In this document: positions 52,978 to 62,187 of the stretch, piece after piece | Numbering within the stretch: the stretch's first letter is position 1 | How the letters are laid out: each line of letters opens with the position of its first letter | From: PALSA-350 sp963794165 | GTDB taxonomy: Bacteria > Acidobacteriota > Terriglobia > Terriglobales > Acidobacteriaceae | NCBI GenBank assembly: GCA_963794165.1 | Contig: CAWCCT010000012.1 | Location: 1,240,001 to 1,304,000, forward strand | Reading direction: 5' to 3' | Length of the DNA stretch: 64,000 bases | Notes under the pieces: generated by a model | Databases searched by the model: none | Told to the model about the DNA's origin: nothing | Seen by the model: the letters and a program-made list of their open reading frames with translations, nothing else | Translations under genes and position numbers: made by a program

Positions 52978-54138
52978 GCGATCCAGCCGCCGCCAATCAC
53001 CTCATCACCAGCGTAGAAGACTGCTGCCTGACCCGGTGTGACGGCGCGCACTGCCTCGTCGAAGCGCACTTCCACTTCGTCGTCACCGATTGGCTGGAGC
53101 GTCGCCCACGCCGGCTCGTGCCGGTGACGGATCTTCACCTGCGCTCTCATCTCGTTCTCCAGGCGCGCGATCGAGATCCAGTTCAGACTCTGTGCCCGCA
53201 GGGTATTGCGCATCAACTCCTGCTCCGACCCAATCGTCACCTGCTTACGATCGCGATCGATCGAGATCACATAGAGCGGAGAGGGGGAGGCCAAACCAAG
53301 TCCCTTGCGCTGGCCCACGGTGAAATTGTGCACTCCCTCATGCTTCCCCCGGGAGACGCCGCCGGCCGAAACCAGCTCCCCCGCGGTGTCAGGCACGGTT
53401 TCGCCCTGCTCCTCAAGATAGGCATCGATGAACCGCTTGTAATCGCCGCCAGGAATGAAGCAAATCTCTTGCGAGTCGGGCTTGTTAGCCAGGGCCAAAC
53501 CGTAGCCGGTGGCGAGCTCGCGCACTTCGGGCTTGGTAAATCCGCCCAGGGGGAAAAGCGTGCGGGCGAGCTGTTCCTGGGTCAGGCCGAAAAGAAAATA
53601 GGTTTGATCCTTGGCTGTATCCGCCGGCCGCTTCAGGATCCATCGCCCTCGCTGAGGATCGTATTCATTACGCGCGTAATGTCCGGTGGCAATCCGTTCC
53701 GCGCCGATCTGCCTGGCGGTCAGCAGCAACTGATCGAACTTGAGGTGGTTGTTGCACAGGCTGCACGGGATCGGCGTTCGCCCAGAAAGGTATTCGTCGA
53801 CGAAAGGGCGTATCACGTCCCGCTCGAAGCGCTCCTGGTGATTCACCACGTAATAGGGAATCGACAGCGTCTCCGCCACGCGCCGGGCGTCGTAAACATC
53901 GTCGATCGAGCAGCACCGTCCTTGCACCTGCTCGGGCATGCCGTCCTTGCCCGCCAGCCGCCGCTGGTTCCAGAGCTGCATGGTGAGGCCGACGAGGTCG
54001 TGCCCTTCACGCTGCAGCATGGCCGCAACGGTGGATGAGTCCACACCACCGGACATGGCAACGGCGATCGGGGTCCCCGGCAGCTTCGCTGCTGGGGTGA
54101 GGATCCCCGGCAGCTTCGCTGCTGGTGAGGATGGTCAT
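52974..54138 (-). CDS. mnmA: tRNA 2-thiouridylase MnmA, start region disrupted by duplication
   Basis: Thiolates U34 of tRNA(Glu/Gln/Lys) using sulfur from the desulfurase encoded just upstream. Motifs: PP-loop SGGVDSS, catalytic Cys in PIPCSLCN, second Cys in SQEICFIPGG. The expected ATG (54138, overlapping the iscS stop) is now out of frame because of a 28-bp tandem duplication at 54075-54132. Without one copy the start reads MTILTPAAKLPGTPIAVAMSG. As it stands, the longest normal start is ATG 54056, which gives 360 residues but loses the first PP-loop strand (IAVAM). Confidence 0.88.
54075..54132. repeat. Tandem duplication in the mnmA start region
   Basis: 54075-54104 (30 bp) and 54105-54132 (28 bp) are the same sequence except for two extra G (GCTGGGGTGAGG against GCTGGTGAGG). 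Length not divisible by three. Confidence 0.9.
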
Positions 54139-55268
54139 GGCGTCACCGCGGAAAGCTCCCGCAACCTGGCCACCTGCGAGGAGACCAACTCAATTGCCCG
54201 GTCAATTTCTTCTTCCGTCGTCCGCCGGTGCAGGCTGAAGCGCAGGCTGCTGCGTGCCCGATCTGGGGACTGGCCCATCGCGCGGAGTACATGGGAGGGT
54301 TCGTTGGCGCCGGAGGAGCAAGCCGCGCCACTCGAGACAGCCAACCCCTTGAGGTCAAGCGCGATCACCAAAGCTTCTCCGTCGAGACCATCAAACCAAA
54401 CGTTCGCAGTGTTCGCCACCCGTGCAGTCCCAGCCCCGTTGACGCCGTCCGCGTGCTGTAGCAGCCCCAGTTCCAGCCGATCGCGTAACCCGCGCATACG
54501 CTCCGGCGTTCCGTTGCGCATGGCGCACTCCGCGGCCTCGCCCAGGCCCACGATGCCGGCAACATTCTCCGTGCCTGCCCGGCGCTGCCGCTCATGGGCG
54601 CCCCCGGCAGAAAGAGGCTCCAATCGAGTGCCGCGGCGTACGAAGAGCGCTCCCGTGCCCTGCGGGCCATGCATCTTGTGCCCGGAAATACTCAGCAGAT
54701 GGCAGCCGATGGAATCGACATCGATGGCCAGCTTGCCCGCCGCCTGCACCGCGTCGACATGGAAGCGGACCCCGGCTTCGCCAGCGATGCGGCCAATCTC
54801 CTCCACCGGCTGTAAAACGCCGGTCTCATTGTTGGCCATCATCACGCTGATCAACCGGGTGTTAGGCCGCAATGCCCGGCGTACATCCTCGGCTGCGACT
54901 ACCCCATCGCCGTTGACCGGCAGGAACTCAACCTCCGCCCCGCGCTCCCCCAGTCTTTCGACGGCGTGCAGCACCGCGTGGTGCTCGACCGTGGTTGAAA
55001 TCACGTGATGCCCGGGCTGCACCGAACCAAAGACGGCGAGGTTGTCGCTCTCCGTCCCCCCGCCGGTAAAGACTATTTCCGCCGGGCGGCAGCCGAGCAA
55101 CCGGGCCACGCTGGCCCGCGCTTTTTCGACCGCGGCACGCGCGTGCTGCCCTTCCTGGTGGATGGAGGAAGCGTTGCCGAACCGCTCCAGCAAAAACGGG
55201 CGCATAGCCTCCAGCACCTCGGGCAGCAGAGGTGTGGTGGCATTCGCATCCAGGTAAATTCTCGGCAC
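54135..55268 (-). CDS. Cysteine desulfurase (IscS/NifS type)
   Basis: 377 residues, PLP enzyme that removes sulfur from cysteine as an enzyme-bound persulfide. Signatures: YLDANATTPL, TESDNLAVFG, HVDAVQAAGK, the PLP Lys in SISGHKMHGPQG and the sulfur-carrying Cys in SSGAACSSG. The downstream overlap with mnmA (ATGA) indicates that it feeds tRNA thiolation; no Fe-S scaffold gene is near. Confidence 0.93.
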   Translation of the reverse strand: MPRIYLDANATTPLLPEVLEAMRPFLLERFGNASSIHQEGQHARAAVEKARASVARLLGCRPAEIVFTGGGTESDNLAVFGSVQPGHHVISTTVEHHAVLHAVERLGERGAEVEFLPVNGDGVVAAEDVRRALRPNTRLISVMMANNETGVLQPVEEIGRIAGEAGVRFHVDAVQAAGKLAIDVDSIGCHLLSISGHKMHGPQGTGALFVRRGTRLEPLSAGGAHERQRRAGTENVAGIVGLGEAAECAMRNGTPERMRGLRDRLELGLLQHADGVNGAGTARVANTANVWFDGLDGEALVIALDLKGLAVSSGAACSSGANEPSHVLRAMGQSPDRARSSLRFSLHRRTTEEEIDRAIELVSSQVARLRELSAVTP

Positions 55269-55344
55269 TTTTCTATTCTACGGGAACACAGTGACCCGAA
55301 CCTGCTAGGCTTCTTTTGCTAAATCCACCCGAGGAAGGTTGACT

Positions 55345-55878
55345 GTGAAATTCAAATCCCCGCTCGCTGCACTTGCCCTAACCATTTTGCTCAGCGCCCC
55401 CGTCTTCGCCGCCCAGGCATCGCCGGGACAAGTCTATGCACACCTCTTCAGCAGCCAGGCTGAAGAAGTCGTGGCGGCCGCTGAAGCCATGCCCGCTGAC
55501 AAATACAATTTCGTGCCTACCGGCGGCGACTTTAAAGGAGTACGAACCTTCGGCCAGCAAATCACGCACATTGCTGAAGCGCAGTATTTCTTCTTCGCTG
55601 GATTCGGTGTGAAGCCGACCATTGACCCCAAGACGATTGAAAAGTTGACCAGTAAAGACGACGTCGTCAAGGCGCTAAAAGATTCGTATGCGTTCGCGCG
55701 GCAGGCGATGGAAACCATCACGGCGGAAAATGCGTTCGAGAAAATTGCCGAAGTAGACGGTGCGGATACACGCGCCAGCATTGCCGCCTTTGGGCTGGCG
55801 CATACCAACGACCATTATGGCCAGATGGTGATCTATTTACGCCTGAACGGGATCATCCCGCCGGCCAGCCGGAAGTAG
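55345..55878 (+). CDS. Secreted DinB-like protein
   Basis: 177 residues from GTG 55345 after GAGGAAGG. Signal peptide LAALALTILLSAPVFA, then a four-helix DinB fold with HIAEAQYFFF and AHTNDHYGQMVIYL, holding the three metal-binding His positions. Secreted DinB-like proteins are common in Acidobacteria as far as I know; substrate unknown. Confidence 0.85.
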   Translation: MKFKSPLAALALTILLSAPVFAAQASPGQVYAHLFSSQAEEVVAAAEAMPADKYNFVPTGGDFKGVRTFGQQITHIAEAQYFFFAGFGVKPTIDPKTIEKLTSKDDVVKALKDSYAFARQAMETITAENAFEKIAEVDGADTRASIAAFGLAHTNDHYGQMVIYLRLNGIIPPASRK

Positions 55879-55881
55879 CGG

Positions 55882-57015
55882 CTACCGCTTCTCGATCGCC
55901 GTGTACTTAACCGGGTAATCCGGCCCGATGTATTCTGCGCGCGGCCGGATTAACCGGTTGTCATCCAGTTGCTCGATGACGTGGGCCGCCCAACCCGAGA
56001 TCCTGCTTACGGCAAAAATCGGGGTGAAGAGGTCCAGGTCGATGCCCAGCATGGTATAGGTCGAGGCGGAATAAAAATCCACGTTGGCGTTGAGTTTCTT
56101 TTCCGCCAGGATGTACTTTTCGATGGCGCGCGACATCTCGAACCACTTGGCGTTGCCCGACGACTCGCCCAGCTCTTCTGACATCTTGCGCAGATGGGTC
56201 GCCCGTGGATCTTCGGTGTGGTAGACCCGGTGGCCGAACCCGGAGATCTTCTTCTTCTGGGCCAACAGCCGCGCCACATATTCGACCGGGTCGGCGCCCT
56301 CCTTGTCGATGGCGAAAAGCATGCGCATGACCGCCTCGTTGGCGCCCCCATGGAGCGGGCCTTTGAGGGCTCCGATGGCGCCGGTAATGGCGGAGTGAAT
56401 GTCAGATAGGGTGGCGGCGATCACACGCGCGGCGAAGGTGGAGGCATTCAGCTCATGGTCGGCATGGAGGATGAGTGCCACGTCGAACGTCTTGGTGGCC
56501 GTTGACGAGGGCTTTTCCCCATTCAGCATCCATAGGAAGTTAGCCGCGTGGCTCAGGGACCGGTCCGCCTCGACCACCGGCTTGCCTTTGCGCAGGCGAT
56601 CGTAGGTTGCCACCAGCATGGCGATCTGAGAAGTCAGCCGAAAGCTCTTGCTCACGTTGGCGTCGTGCTCGTTGTCGCTTTCGTCCGGATCGTAAAAACT
56701 CAGCGCCGAAACAGCGGTGCGAAGCACTTCCATCGGGGTCGCGCTCTGAGGAAAGGAGCGCAGCAGGTCGATAATCTTTGGATCCAGCTCCCGAGCTTCG
56801 CTCAGCCGTTTGCTGAAGTCCTCCAGCTCCCCCCGCCGGGGAAGGCGTCCAAACCACAAAAGATACGTAATTTCCTCGAAACTGGACTTCTCCGCCAGTT
56901 CATGGATATCAATCCCGCGGTAAGCGAGCACGCCCGCGTCGCCCTCGATCCAGCAGATACCCGAGTTAGCCGCAACTACACCTGCAAGTCCCTTGCCCAC
57001 CACCGCCGTCGACAT
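55882..57015 (-). CDS. gltA: Citrate synthase
   Basis: 377 residues, type of the shorter (Gram-positive-like) citrate and 2-methylcitrate synthases. Motifs: AYRGIDIHELAE, ILHADHELNASTFAARV, LKGPLHGGANEAVM (active His) and SGFGHRVYHTEDPR. Condenses acetyl-CoA with oxaloacetate. No prp genes nearby, so citrate synthase is more likely than the methylcitrate enzyme. Confidence 0.92.
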   Translation of the reverse strand: MSTAVVGKGLAGVVAANSGICWIEGDAGVLAYRGIDIHELAEKSSFEEITYLLWFGRLPRRGELEDFSKRLSEARELDPKIIDLLRSFPQSATPMEVLRTAVSALSFYDPDESDNEHDANVSKSFRLTSQIAMLVATYDRLRKGKPVVEADRSLSHAANFLWMLNGEKPSSTATKTFDVALILHADHELNASTFAARVIAATLSDIHSAITGAIGALKGPLHGGANEAVMRMLFAIDKEGADPVEYVARLLAQKKKISGFGHRVYHTEDPRATHLRKMSEELGESSGNAKWFEMSRAIEKYILAEKKLNANVDFYSASTYTMLGIDLDLFTPIFAVSRISGWAAHVIEQLDDNRLIRPRAEYIGPDYPVKYTAIEKR

Positions 57016-57188
57016 ACTGATTTCTCCTATTCTTCCTCTTGGATGCCCGGTCGTTGCCGGTCGCTTTCTTTCCTATTCGGGGGGGATTTGCCGTGGCCTG
57101 TCTGTTTATAGCGCAGCACTCTGAATCTTGTCACTTAGACGGAAATCAGCACTTAGGGGAGCCGCCCTCCCCTGAACCAAAGCCGCGA

Positions 57189-57294
57189 CCCGGATTTCCT
57201 GTACGTGGCTCCATCCAAGACTGCATGTGCGGCTTTCAGTAAGGAAAGCCGCATGAAGTTCGGCAGCGCCGCCAAGGTCCACAGGAAATCCGGG
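57189..57294. repeat. Nested inverted-repeat element
   Basis: Outer arms CCCGGATTTCCTGT (57189-57202) and ACAGGAAATCCGGG (57281-57294) are exact complements; inside lies GCGGCTTTC-AGTAAG-GAAAGCCGC (57229-57252). The 57016-57416 gap otherwise has no gene. The form suggests a palindromic repeat family or a structured RNA leader. Confidence 0.75.
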
Positions 57295-57416
57295 GGGGAG
57301 GACGATGCTAGAACGGATAATACCTCTTCCGGCAACCGTGACATTCTGCACTCCCCACGCGTCCATTGTAGGATGAGAAAATATAGACCGTTCCCAGTTG
57401 AAAAGAGGCAGATCGC

Positions 57417-58259
57417 ATGAGCGACGACAGTTTGGATTTAGTGGAAAGAAGTCATTCTGGAGTCTTTATAGCCTTGGTTGGCTTTGCTGTGATGGCCTCG
57501 GCCGCCGGGTTGATCTGGAGCTACACCTTGGAGAATCGCCTGGAAAAATCGCAGGCGGCGCTGGTAACCGCGCAACAGCAAAATGACAAGCTCGCCGAAA
57601 GCCTTAACGAGACCAACGCCAAGTTACGCGTGACCTCGGAAACGCTGGGCCAGAGCGTGGGCCTGACCCAACGCCAACTGGAAGCCCGGGCCAGCGAATT
57701 TCTCAAGCGGCAGCAGGCCGAGACCGCCCGGCTGGAGAAGGAACAGCAGGCAGCGCAAGCGGAGTCCGCGAAACAGATTGGTGCGGTTTCGACTGACGTT
57801 ACCGCGGTCAAGACGGACGTCGGAGGGGTAAAGACAGACGTCGCGGCAACCAAAACCGAATTACAGAACACCGAAAGCCAATTGAAGAGAGTTACCGGCG
57901 ATTTGGGGGTAACCAGCGGACTGGTCGCGACCAACGGCAAGGAACTCGAGATCCTTAAGCACAAGGGTGATCGAAACTATTACGATTTGACCCTGACCAA
58001 GGGAGCCAAGCCGACTCCGATCTCCGGCGTCAGCCTGGAATTGAAGAAGGCGGACACCAAGCACTCGAAGTACACTCTCGTGGTTGAATCGGACGATAAG
58101 AAGATTGAGAAGAAGGACAAGAACCTGGATGAGCCGGTGCAGTTCTACACCGGAAAAGACAAGCTCCTCTACGAGCTGGTGATCAACACCATCAACAAGA
58201 ATCAAGTGATAGGTTATCTGGCAACGCCAAAGAACTCACCCGCGGCCTCGCAGCCATAA
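57417..58259 (+). CDS. Membrane-anchored coiled-coil protein
   Basis: 280 residues: one membrane helix (VFIALVGFAVMASAAGLIW, about 16-34), a coiled coil to about residue 165 with regular 7-residue units (TDVTAVK, TDVGGVK, TDVAATK), and a C-terminal beta domain (YYDLTLTKGAKPTPISGV, YTLVVESDD). AAGAGGCAGATCGC precedes the ATG. Likely an envelope protein; role unknown. Confidence 0.7.
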   Translation: MSDDSLDLVERSHSGVFIALVGFAVMASAAGLIWSYTLENRLEKSQAALVTAQQQNDKLAESLNETNAKLRVTSETLGQSVGLTQRQLEARASEFLKRQQAETARLEKEQQAAQAESAKQIGAVSTDVTAVKTDVGGVKTDVAATKTELQNTESQLKRVTGDLGVTSGLVATNGKELEILKHKGDRNYYDLTLTKGAKPTPISGVSLELKKADTKHSKYTLVVESDDKKIEKKDKNLDEPVQFYTGKDKLLYELVINTINKNQVIGYLATPKNSPAASQP

Positions 58260-58321
58260 ACCGGTCCAGGATAGCTTCTAGGGGTTCTGAGTTGTGGTCG
58301 TCGAAAGCAGGACCATCGATC

Positions 58322-58430
58322 AGTCCCGAAGGGACGGCTGAAAACTACTCAGGACGCCAGTCCTGAGTACCCGCCAAGCCCCGCATAACCCAGGACGTCC
58401 TGGGCGATTTCCAGCCGTCCCTTCGGGGCT
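58322..58430. repeat. Palindromic repeat element between convergent genes
   Basis: Outer arms AGTCCCGAAGGGACGGCTG (58322-58340) and its near-perfect complement (58412-58430, 18 of 19) enclose a ten-pair hairpin (TACTCAGGAC-GCCA-GTCCTGAGTA, 58346-58369) and the 16-bp palindrome CCCAGGACGTCCTGGG (58389-58404). Confidence 0.85.
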
Positions 58431-58449
58431 AAAGGTCTCCCGGAAAACC

Positions 58450-59088
58450 TTACTGCCGAGGGAGCAGCAACTCCAGGTTCTTTTGGTGCATGAACGAGAC
58501 CACGACCTTGGCCGTCTGCAGCGTGTTCCACTGATCCTTGGTAATGGGGAAGTTGAAGATGGCCAGCCCCTCAACAGACTGCCCAGGGCTCAGGGTGATG
58601 TCGCGATGGATCGGTTCCGCGCGCAGGTAGCTCAAGGATGGGTAGGCTTGAAAGACCCGATCCATATCCTTATCGCCCGCGGTCACGTTTACCTGTTCCG
58701 AGCCGTCCGGCAATTTGATGGAGGACGAAACATCTTGCAGGAAAAGTGGAATGTCGGTTTGATTCCTTACTTTGATCTTGGCCAATATCAGCAGCTGATC
58801 GTAATACTCACCCTGCCCTGGCATCCCGGTATCGCCTCCGCCCCCGTTGTTGATCAGGGTGTGCACCGGGTAGAGGTTCATGCTTAAGACCTCTCCAGCG
58901 GCTACCGGGGGCTTTTCCCCCAGGTAAACATACAGGCCGATGGCGATGCTAACTACGATCGCGGCGATGACGATGGTTTTGAGAGCGCTTTTGAATGGGT
59001 GTGGCGGATCGACCTGCGCGAGATGCGGTCCGGGTCCGAAATCTTCCGATGTTTCAGCAGATTCGCTCACTTCGCTCACTTTGCTCAC
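58450..59088 (-). CDS. Membrane-anchored hypothetical protein
   Basis: 212 residues. Polar N-terminus, membrane helix (TIVIAAIVVSIAIGLYVYLG, about 40-59) and an exported beta-rich domain with YYDQLLILAKIKVRNQTDIP, resembling DUF4352/immunoglobulin-like accessory folds. Not assigned to a named family. Confidence 0.65.
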   Translation of the reverse strand: MSKVSEVSESAETSEDFGPGPHLAQVDPPHPFKSALKTIVIAAIVVSIAIGLYVYLGEKPPVAAGEVLSMNLYPVHTLINNGGGGDTGMPGQGEYYDQLLILAKIKVRNQTDIPLFLQDVSSSIKLPDGSEQVNVTAGDKDMDRVFQAYPSLSYLRAEPIHRDITLSPGQSVEGLAIFNFPITKDQWNTLQTAKVVVSFMHQKNLELLLPRQ

Positions 59089-59216
59089 GGTAGAAATTCT
59101 AGCCTATTGCGTGCACCGGCATAAGTTACTAAAGAGGGCCTCTAAGCTTGACGGTCGCATAAGAGTGTGTACCAGGGCGCGGGCGGCGAACTTCCTCTAC
59201 ACTCAATTGGAGCATT

Positions 59217-60089
59217 ATGAGAATCTTGATTACCGGCAAAAACGGGCAGGTGGGGACCGAGCTATCCCGCTTCTACCAGTCCCATGGCGACGTGGTCTTA
59301 ACCGGGCGCCTGGAATGCGATCTCTCGAGCGGGCAGTCGATTCGCGACGTAGTCGGCCGCGTCAAGCCTGCGATCATCATCAACGCCGGCGCCTACACGG
59401 CGGTAGACCAAGCCGAAAAAGAGCGTGCCCTCTGTTTCGCCATTAACTGCGACGCTCCGCGGGTGCTGGCTCAGGAGGCAGCCAAGCTGGACGCTCTGCT
59501 TATCCACTACTCGACGGACTATGTTTTCAACGGAGAAAAGCCAGGACCCTACCTCGAAGGCGATCCCATCAGTCCCTTAGGCGTTTACGGAGCGTCGAAG
59601 GCGGCCGGGGAAGCAGCGATCGCCGCGGCCGGGAGCCGCTACCTGGTGCTCCGCACCAGTTGGGTTTATAGCGCGCATGGGAAAAATTTCCTTCGCACCA
59701 TGCTTCGCCTGGGCGCCGAGCGTCCCGAACTGCGGGTGGTCGACGATCAGGTTGGCGCCCCCACCTCGGCGGCGGCCATCGCCGCGGCCACGGTACGCCT
59801 GCTGGAACAACCGGCGGTGACAGGCATTTATCACATGACGGCCGCGGACTCCACTTCGTGGTATGGTTTTGCCCGCGCCATTTTTGAGGCAGGTACCCTG
59901 GCCACCCAGCCGCGGGTACAACCGATTCCATCCTCTGACTATCCAACACCTGCCAGGAGGCCTGCCAACTCAGTGTTGTCCAACGACAAGTTCGCCCGAA
60001 CCTTCGGTTTCCGGTTGCCCACCTGGCAAGAGCAACTGCAACAGGTCTTGGCCGGGATGCCGGTGGAACAGAATGAGGTTAATCGATGA
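59217..60089 (+). CDS. rmlD: dTDP-4-dehydrorhamnose reductase
   Basis: 290 residues, short-chain reductase. NAD(P) site ITGKNGQVGTEL, INAGAYTAVDQAE, active STDYVFNGEK and YGASKAAGE. Final step to dTDP-L-rhamnose. Overlaps rmlC (ATGA). No rmlA or rmlB in view. Confidence 0.93.
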   Translation: MRILITGKNGQVGTELSRFYQSHGDVVLTGRLECDLSSGQSIRDVVGRVKPAIIINAGAYTAVDQAEKERALCFAINCDAPRVLAQEAAKLDALLIHYSTDYVFNGEKPGPYLEGDPISPLGVYGASKAAGEAAIAAAGSRYLVLRTSWVYSAHGKNFLRTMLRLGAERPELRVVDDQVGAPTSAAAIAAATVRLLEQPAVTGIYHMTAADSTSWYGFARAIFEAGTLATQPRVQPIPSSDYPTPARRPANSVLSNDKFARTFGFRLPTWQEQLQQVLAGMPVEQNEVNR

Positions 60090-60661
60090 AGTCAGCAGCG
60101 ACCGCAATTGCGGATGTCCAACTCCTTGTGCCCCGGGTGTTCGAAGATAGTCGAGGTTCCTTTTTCGAAAGCTACAATGAACGGGTCTTGGCGGAGGTCG
60201 GTATTTTGGGACCGTTCGTGCAGGACAATCAATCCTTCTCCCACAAGAACGTGGTGCGCGGTCTCCACTACCAGATCAAGCAACCGCAGGGAAAGCTTAT
60301 TCGCTGTCTGAGCGGAGAGATCTTTGACGTTGCCGTCGATCTCCGCCGCCATTCGCCCACCTTCTGCAAGTGGGTAGGGGAGACGCTCAGCGCCACCAAC
60401 CGCCATATGCTGTGGATCCCTCCCGGGTTTGCTCACGGGTTCATGGTCCTGTCGGAAGGAGCGGATGTTCTCTATAAGGCGACCGACTTTTATGCCCCGC
60501 AACACGAACGCACCATTTTGTGGAACGACCCGGCTCTCCAGATCGAGTGGCCGCACCACACCGCGGCAATCCTCTCCGCGAAGGATCTCGCTGGGCAAAC
60601 CATGGAGCACGCTGCTGTCTACGAACAGCATCAAACAGATACCCAAGCCGCCATCCGGTAG
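60086..60661 (+). CDS. rmlC: dTDP-4-dehydrorhamnose 3,5-epimerase
   Basis: 191 residues, cupin fold. DNQSFSHKNVVRGLHYQ contains the catalytic His, followed by FDVAVDLRRHSPTF, PPGFAHGFMVLSE and YKATDFYAPQHE. Acts just before RmlD in dTDP-rhamnose synthesis. Confidence 0.93.
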   Translation: MKSAATAIADVQLLVPRVFEDSRGSFFESYNERVLAEVGILGPFVQDNQSFSHKNVVRGLHYQIKQPQGKLIRCLSGEIFDVAVDLRRHSPTFCKWVGETLSATNRHMLWIPPGFAHGFMVLSEGADVLYKATDFYAPQHERTILWNDPALQIEWPHHTAAILSAKDLAGQTMEHAAVYEQHQTDTQAAIR

Positions 60662-60715
60662 TTCTCAATTGAGTCTCGCAGGGACGAGTCAGGCTTATCC
60701 AAATTAGTTTTTGAC

Positions 60716-60920
60716 AGTCTGATCCTTGTACGAAGGGCACGGCTTCAGCCGTGCCATAAGCCTCTGGCGCTTGGACGGCTTTAGCCGCTGAGGTACCGTT
60801 GTTAAACGGCAGGCTCTGTCGAGGCCGAAGCATGGAAACGCGTACCCCAGGGGCTAAAGCCCTCACTAGCTCCGGTTTATGGCACGGCTGAAGCCGTGCC
60901 CTTCGTACAAGGATCAGACT
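60716..60920. repeat. 44-bp perfect inverted repeat with nested second pair
   Basis: 60716-60759 and 60877-60920 are exact complements; each arm holds GGCACGGCTTCAGCCGTGCC. Inside, GGCTTTAGCCGCTGAGGTAC pairs with GTACCCCAGGGGCTAAAGCC (18 of 20). Lies between convergent rmlC and the glycosyltransferase gene; looks like a REP/BIME or non-autonomous mobile element. Confidence 0.9.
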
Positions 60921-60976
60921 CTCGAAAACTTAAATGTGAGAATTACCCAGAATCTCGATCGAAAACGAACATCCGC

Positions 60977-62125
60977 TCAGAAAAGATCGTTCAGCGCTTG
61001 CGCCGTTCTCTTCATCTCGTAGCGCGCGCGAAAGCAACCGAGCCCATTGCTCACTATGCGCCGGCGCTCTTCCGCTGACATCGCCAATAAAGCTGCCATG
61101 GAACGATACGTCCCCTCGGCAGTATCGGCATTTACCAGACCAGCCTCATCCTGAACAATGTCTGGCCAGATATTCACCTTATCGGAGATCAGCACGGGCA
61201 CCCCGCAGGCCAGTGCTTCTACCACCGCGATGCCGAAGTTCTCCTGGTGCGAAGGAAGCACAAATGCCTCCGCAGCATGGAAGGCGCCCCATTTCAAATC
61301 GCCCTCCAGCATCCCTGTCCAGTGGACGCGGGCCTCTAGCCCCAGCCGTTTCGCCTGCAACTCCAGCTCGGGACGCAGGCCGCCTTCGTCGGGACCAGCG
61401 ATGACCAGGTCCAAATCCGGATGCGCCGGCGCCACGCGCGCGAAAGCTTCCTGCAGCAGATCGCATCCTTTCTTGCTGTGAATCCGCGACAGAAACAGAA
61501 AAAACCTACGCCGGCGCAAAGCAGGATAGCGGCCAAGAAACACTTCCCGTTGGGTCGTGCCATCACCGGTAGGTTCCGAGGTACCCAGGGAAACCACGGC
61601 AGAATTCCAACGCTGAGGCCATAGCGTTTTGACCGCGGAATCGCGCTCGATCGGCGAAGTGAAGCAGACCGCCCTGGCGTCGCGCAGCACGCGATACTCT
61701 CGCGCCAGCCAATACACCTGTTTCTTGAAATGCTTCAGGGGAAAGGCGCGCTTGAAGTAAGGATCCAGCATGCCGTGAGGGAAGACCACGTAGGGAGTGC
61801 GGTGACGAAGCAAGGTATAGCTCCCATAGCTATGCCATTGCCACAGGCCGTGGATCACCACTCCATCAAAGCGATCAAGATTTTGCGCCAACCACGGCCG
61901 CAGCCGGGGTGTATAGCGATAGCTTCCTTGCGGCGGCCCGAGCGCGTGTACCGGGAAACTCTGTCCCTGGACATAGGAGACCGCCGGGTCATCCAGGCAG
62001 ACCACCTCAACCGACTCCGCGCAGCTCTGTGAAAGTTTGAGAATGCCCTCGCTCGTCCCTCCCGCTGCTGGCGAAAAGGATGCCACCACGTGCAGCAGCC
62101 GCGGATGGGATGGTTGATCAGTCAT
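60977..62125 (-). CDS. Glycosyltransferase, GT4-like
   Basis: 382 residues from ATG 62125. GT-B fold: N-terminal LLHVVASFSPAAGGTSEGI and later FLSRIHSKKGCDLLQEAFAR, VIAGPDEGG and the E-x7-E site in HQENFGIAVVEALACG. Transfers a sugar during surface polysaccharide synthesis; donor unknown, possibly GDP-fucose or dTDP-rhamnose from its neighbours. Confidence 0.9.
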   Translation of the reverse strand: MTDQPSHPRLLHVVASFSPAAGGTSEGILKLSQSCAESVEVVCLDDPAVSYVQGQSFPVHALGPPQGSYRYTPRLRPWLAQNLDRFDGVVIHGLWQWHSYGSYTLLRHRTPYVVFPHGMLDPYFKRAFPLKHFKKQVYWLAREYRVLRDARAVCFTSPIERDSAVKTLWPQRWNSAVVSLGTSEPTGDGTTQREVFLGRYPALRRRRFFLFLSRIHSKKGCDLLQEAFARVAPAHPDLDLVIAGPDEGGLRPELELQAKRLGLEARVHWTGMLEGDLKWGAFHAAEAFVLPSHQENFGIAVVEALACGVPVLISDKVNIWPDIVQDEAGLVNADTAEGTYRSMAALLAMSAEERRRIVSNGLGCFRARYEMKRTAQALNDLF

Positions 62126-62187
62126 GGTCTCTGTCAAGATACCAGCCAGCGATAGCATAAAATGTGGATCAGAGGAGCACTCCTTCT

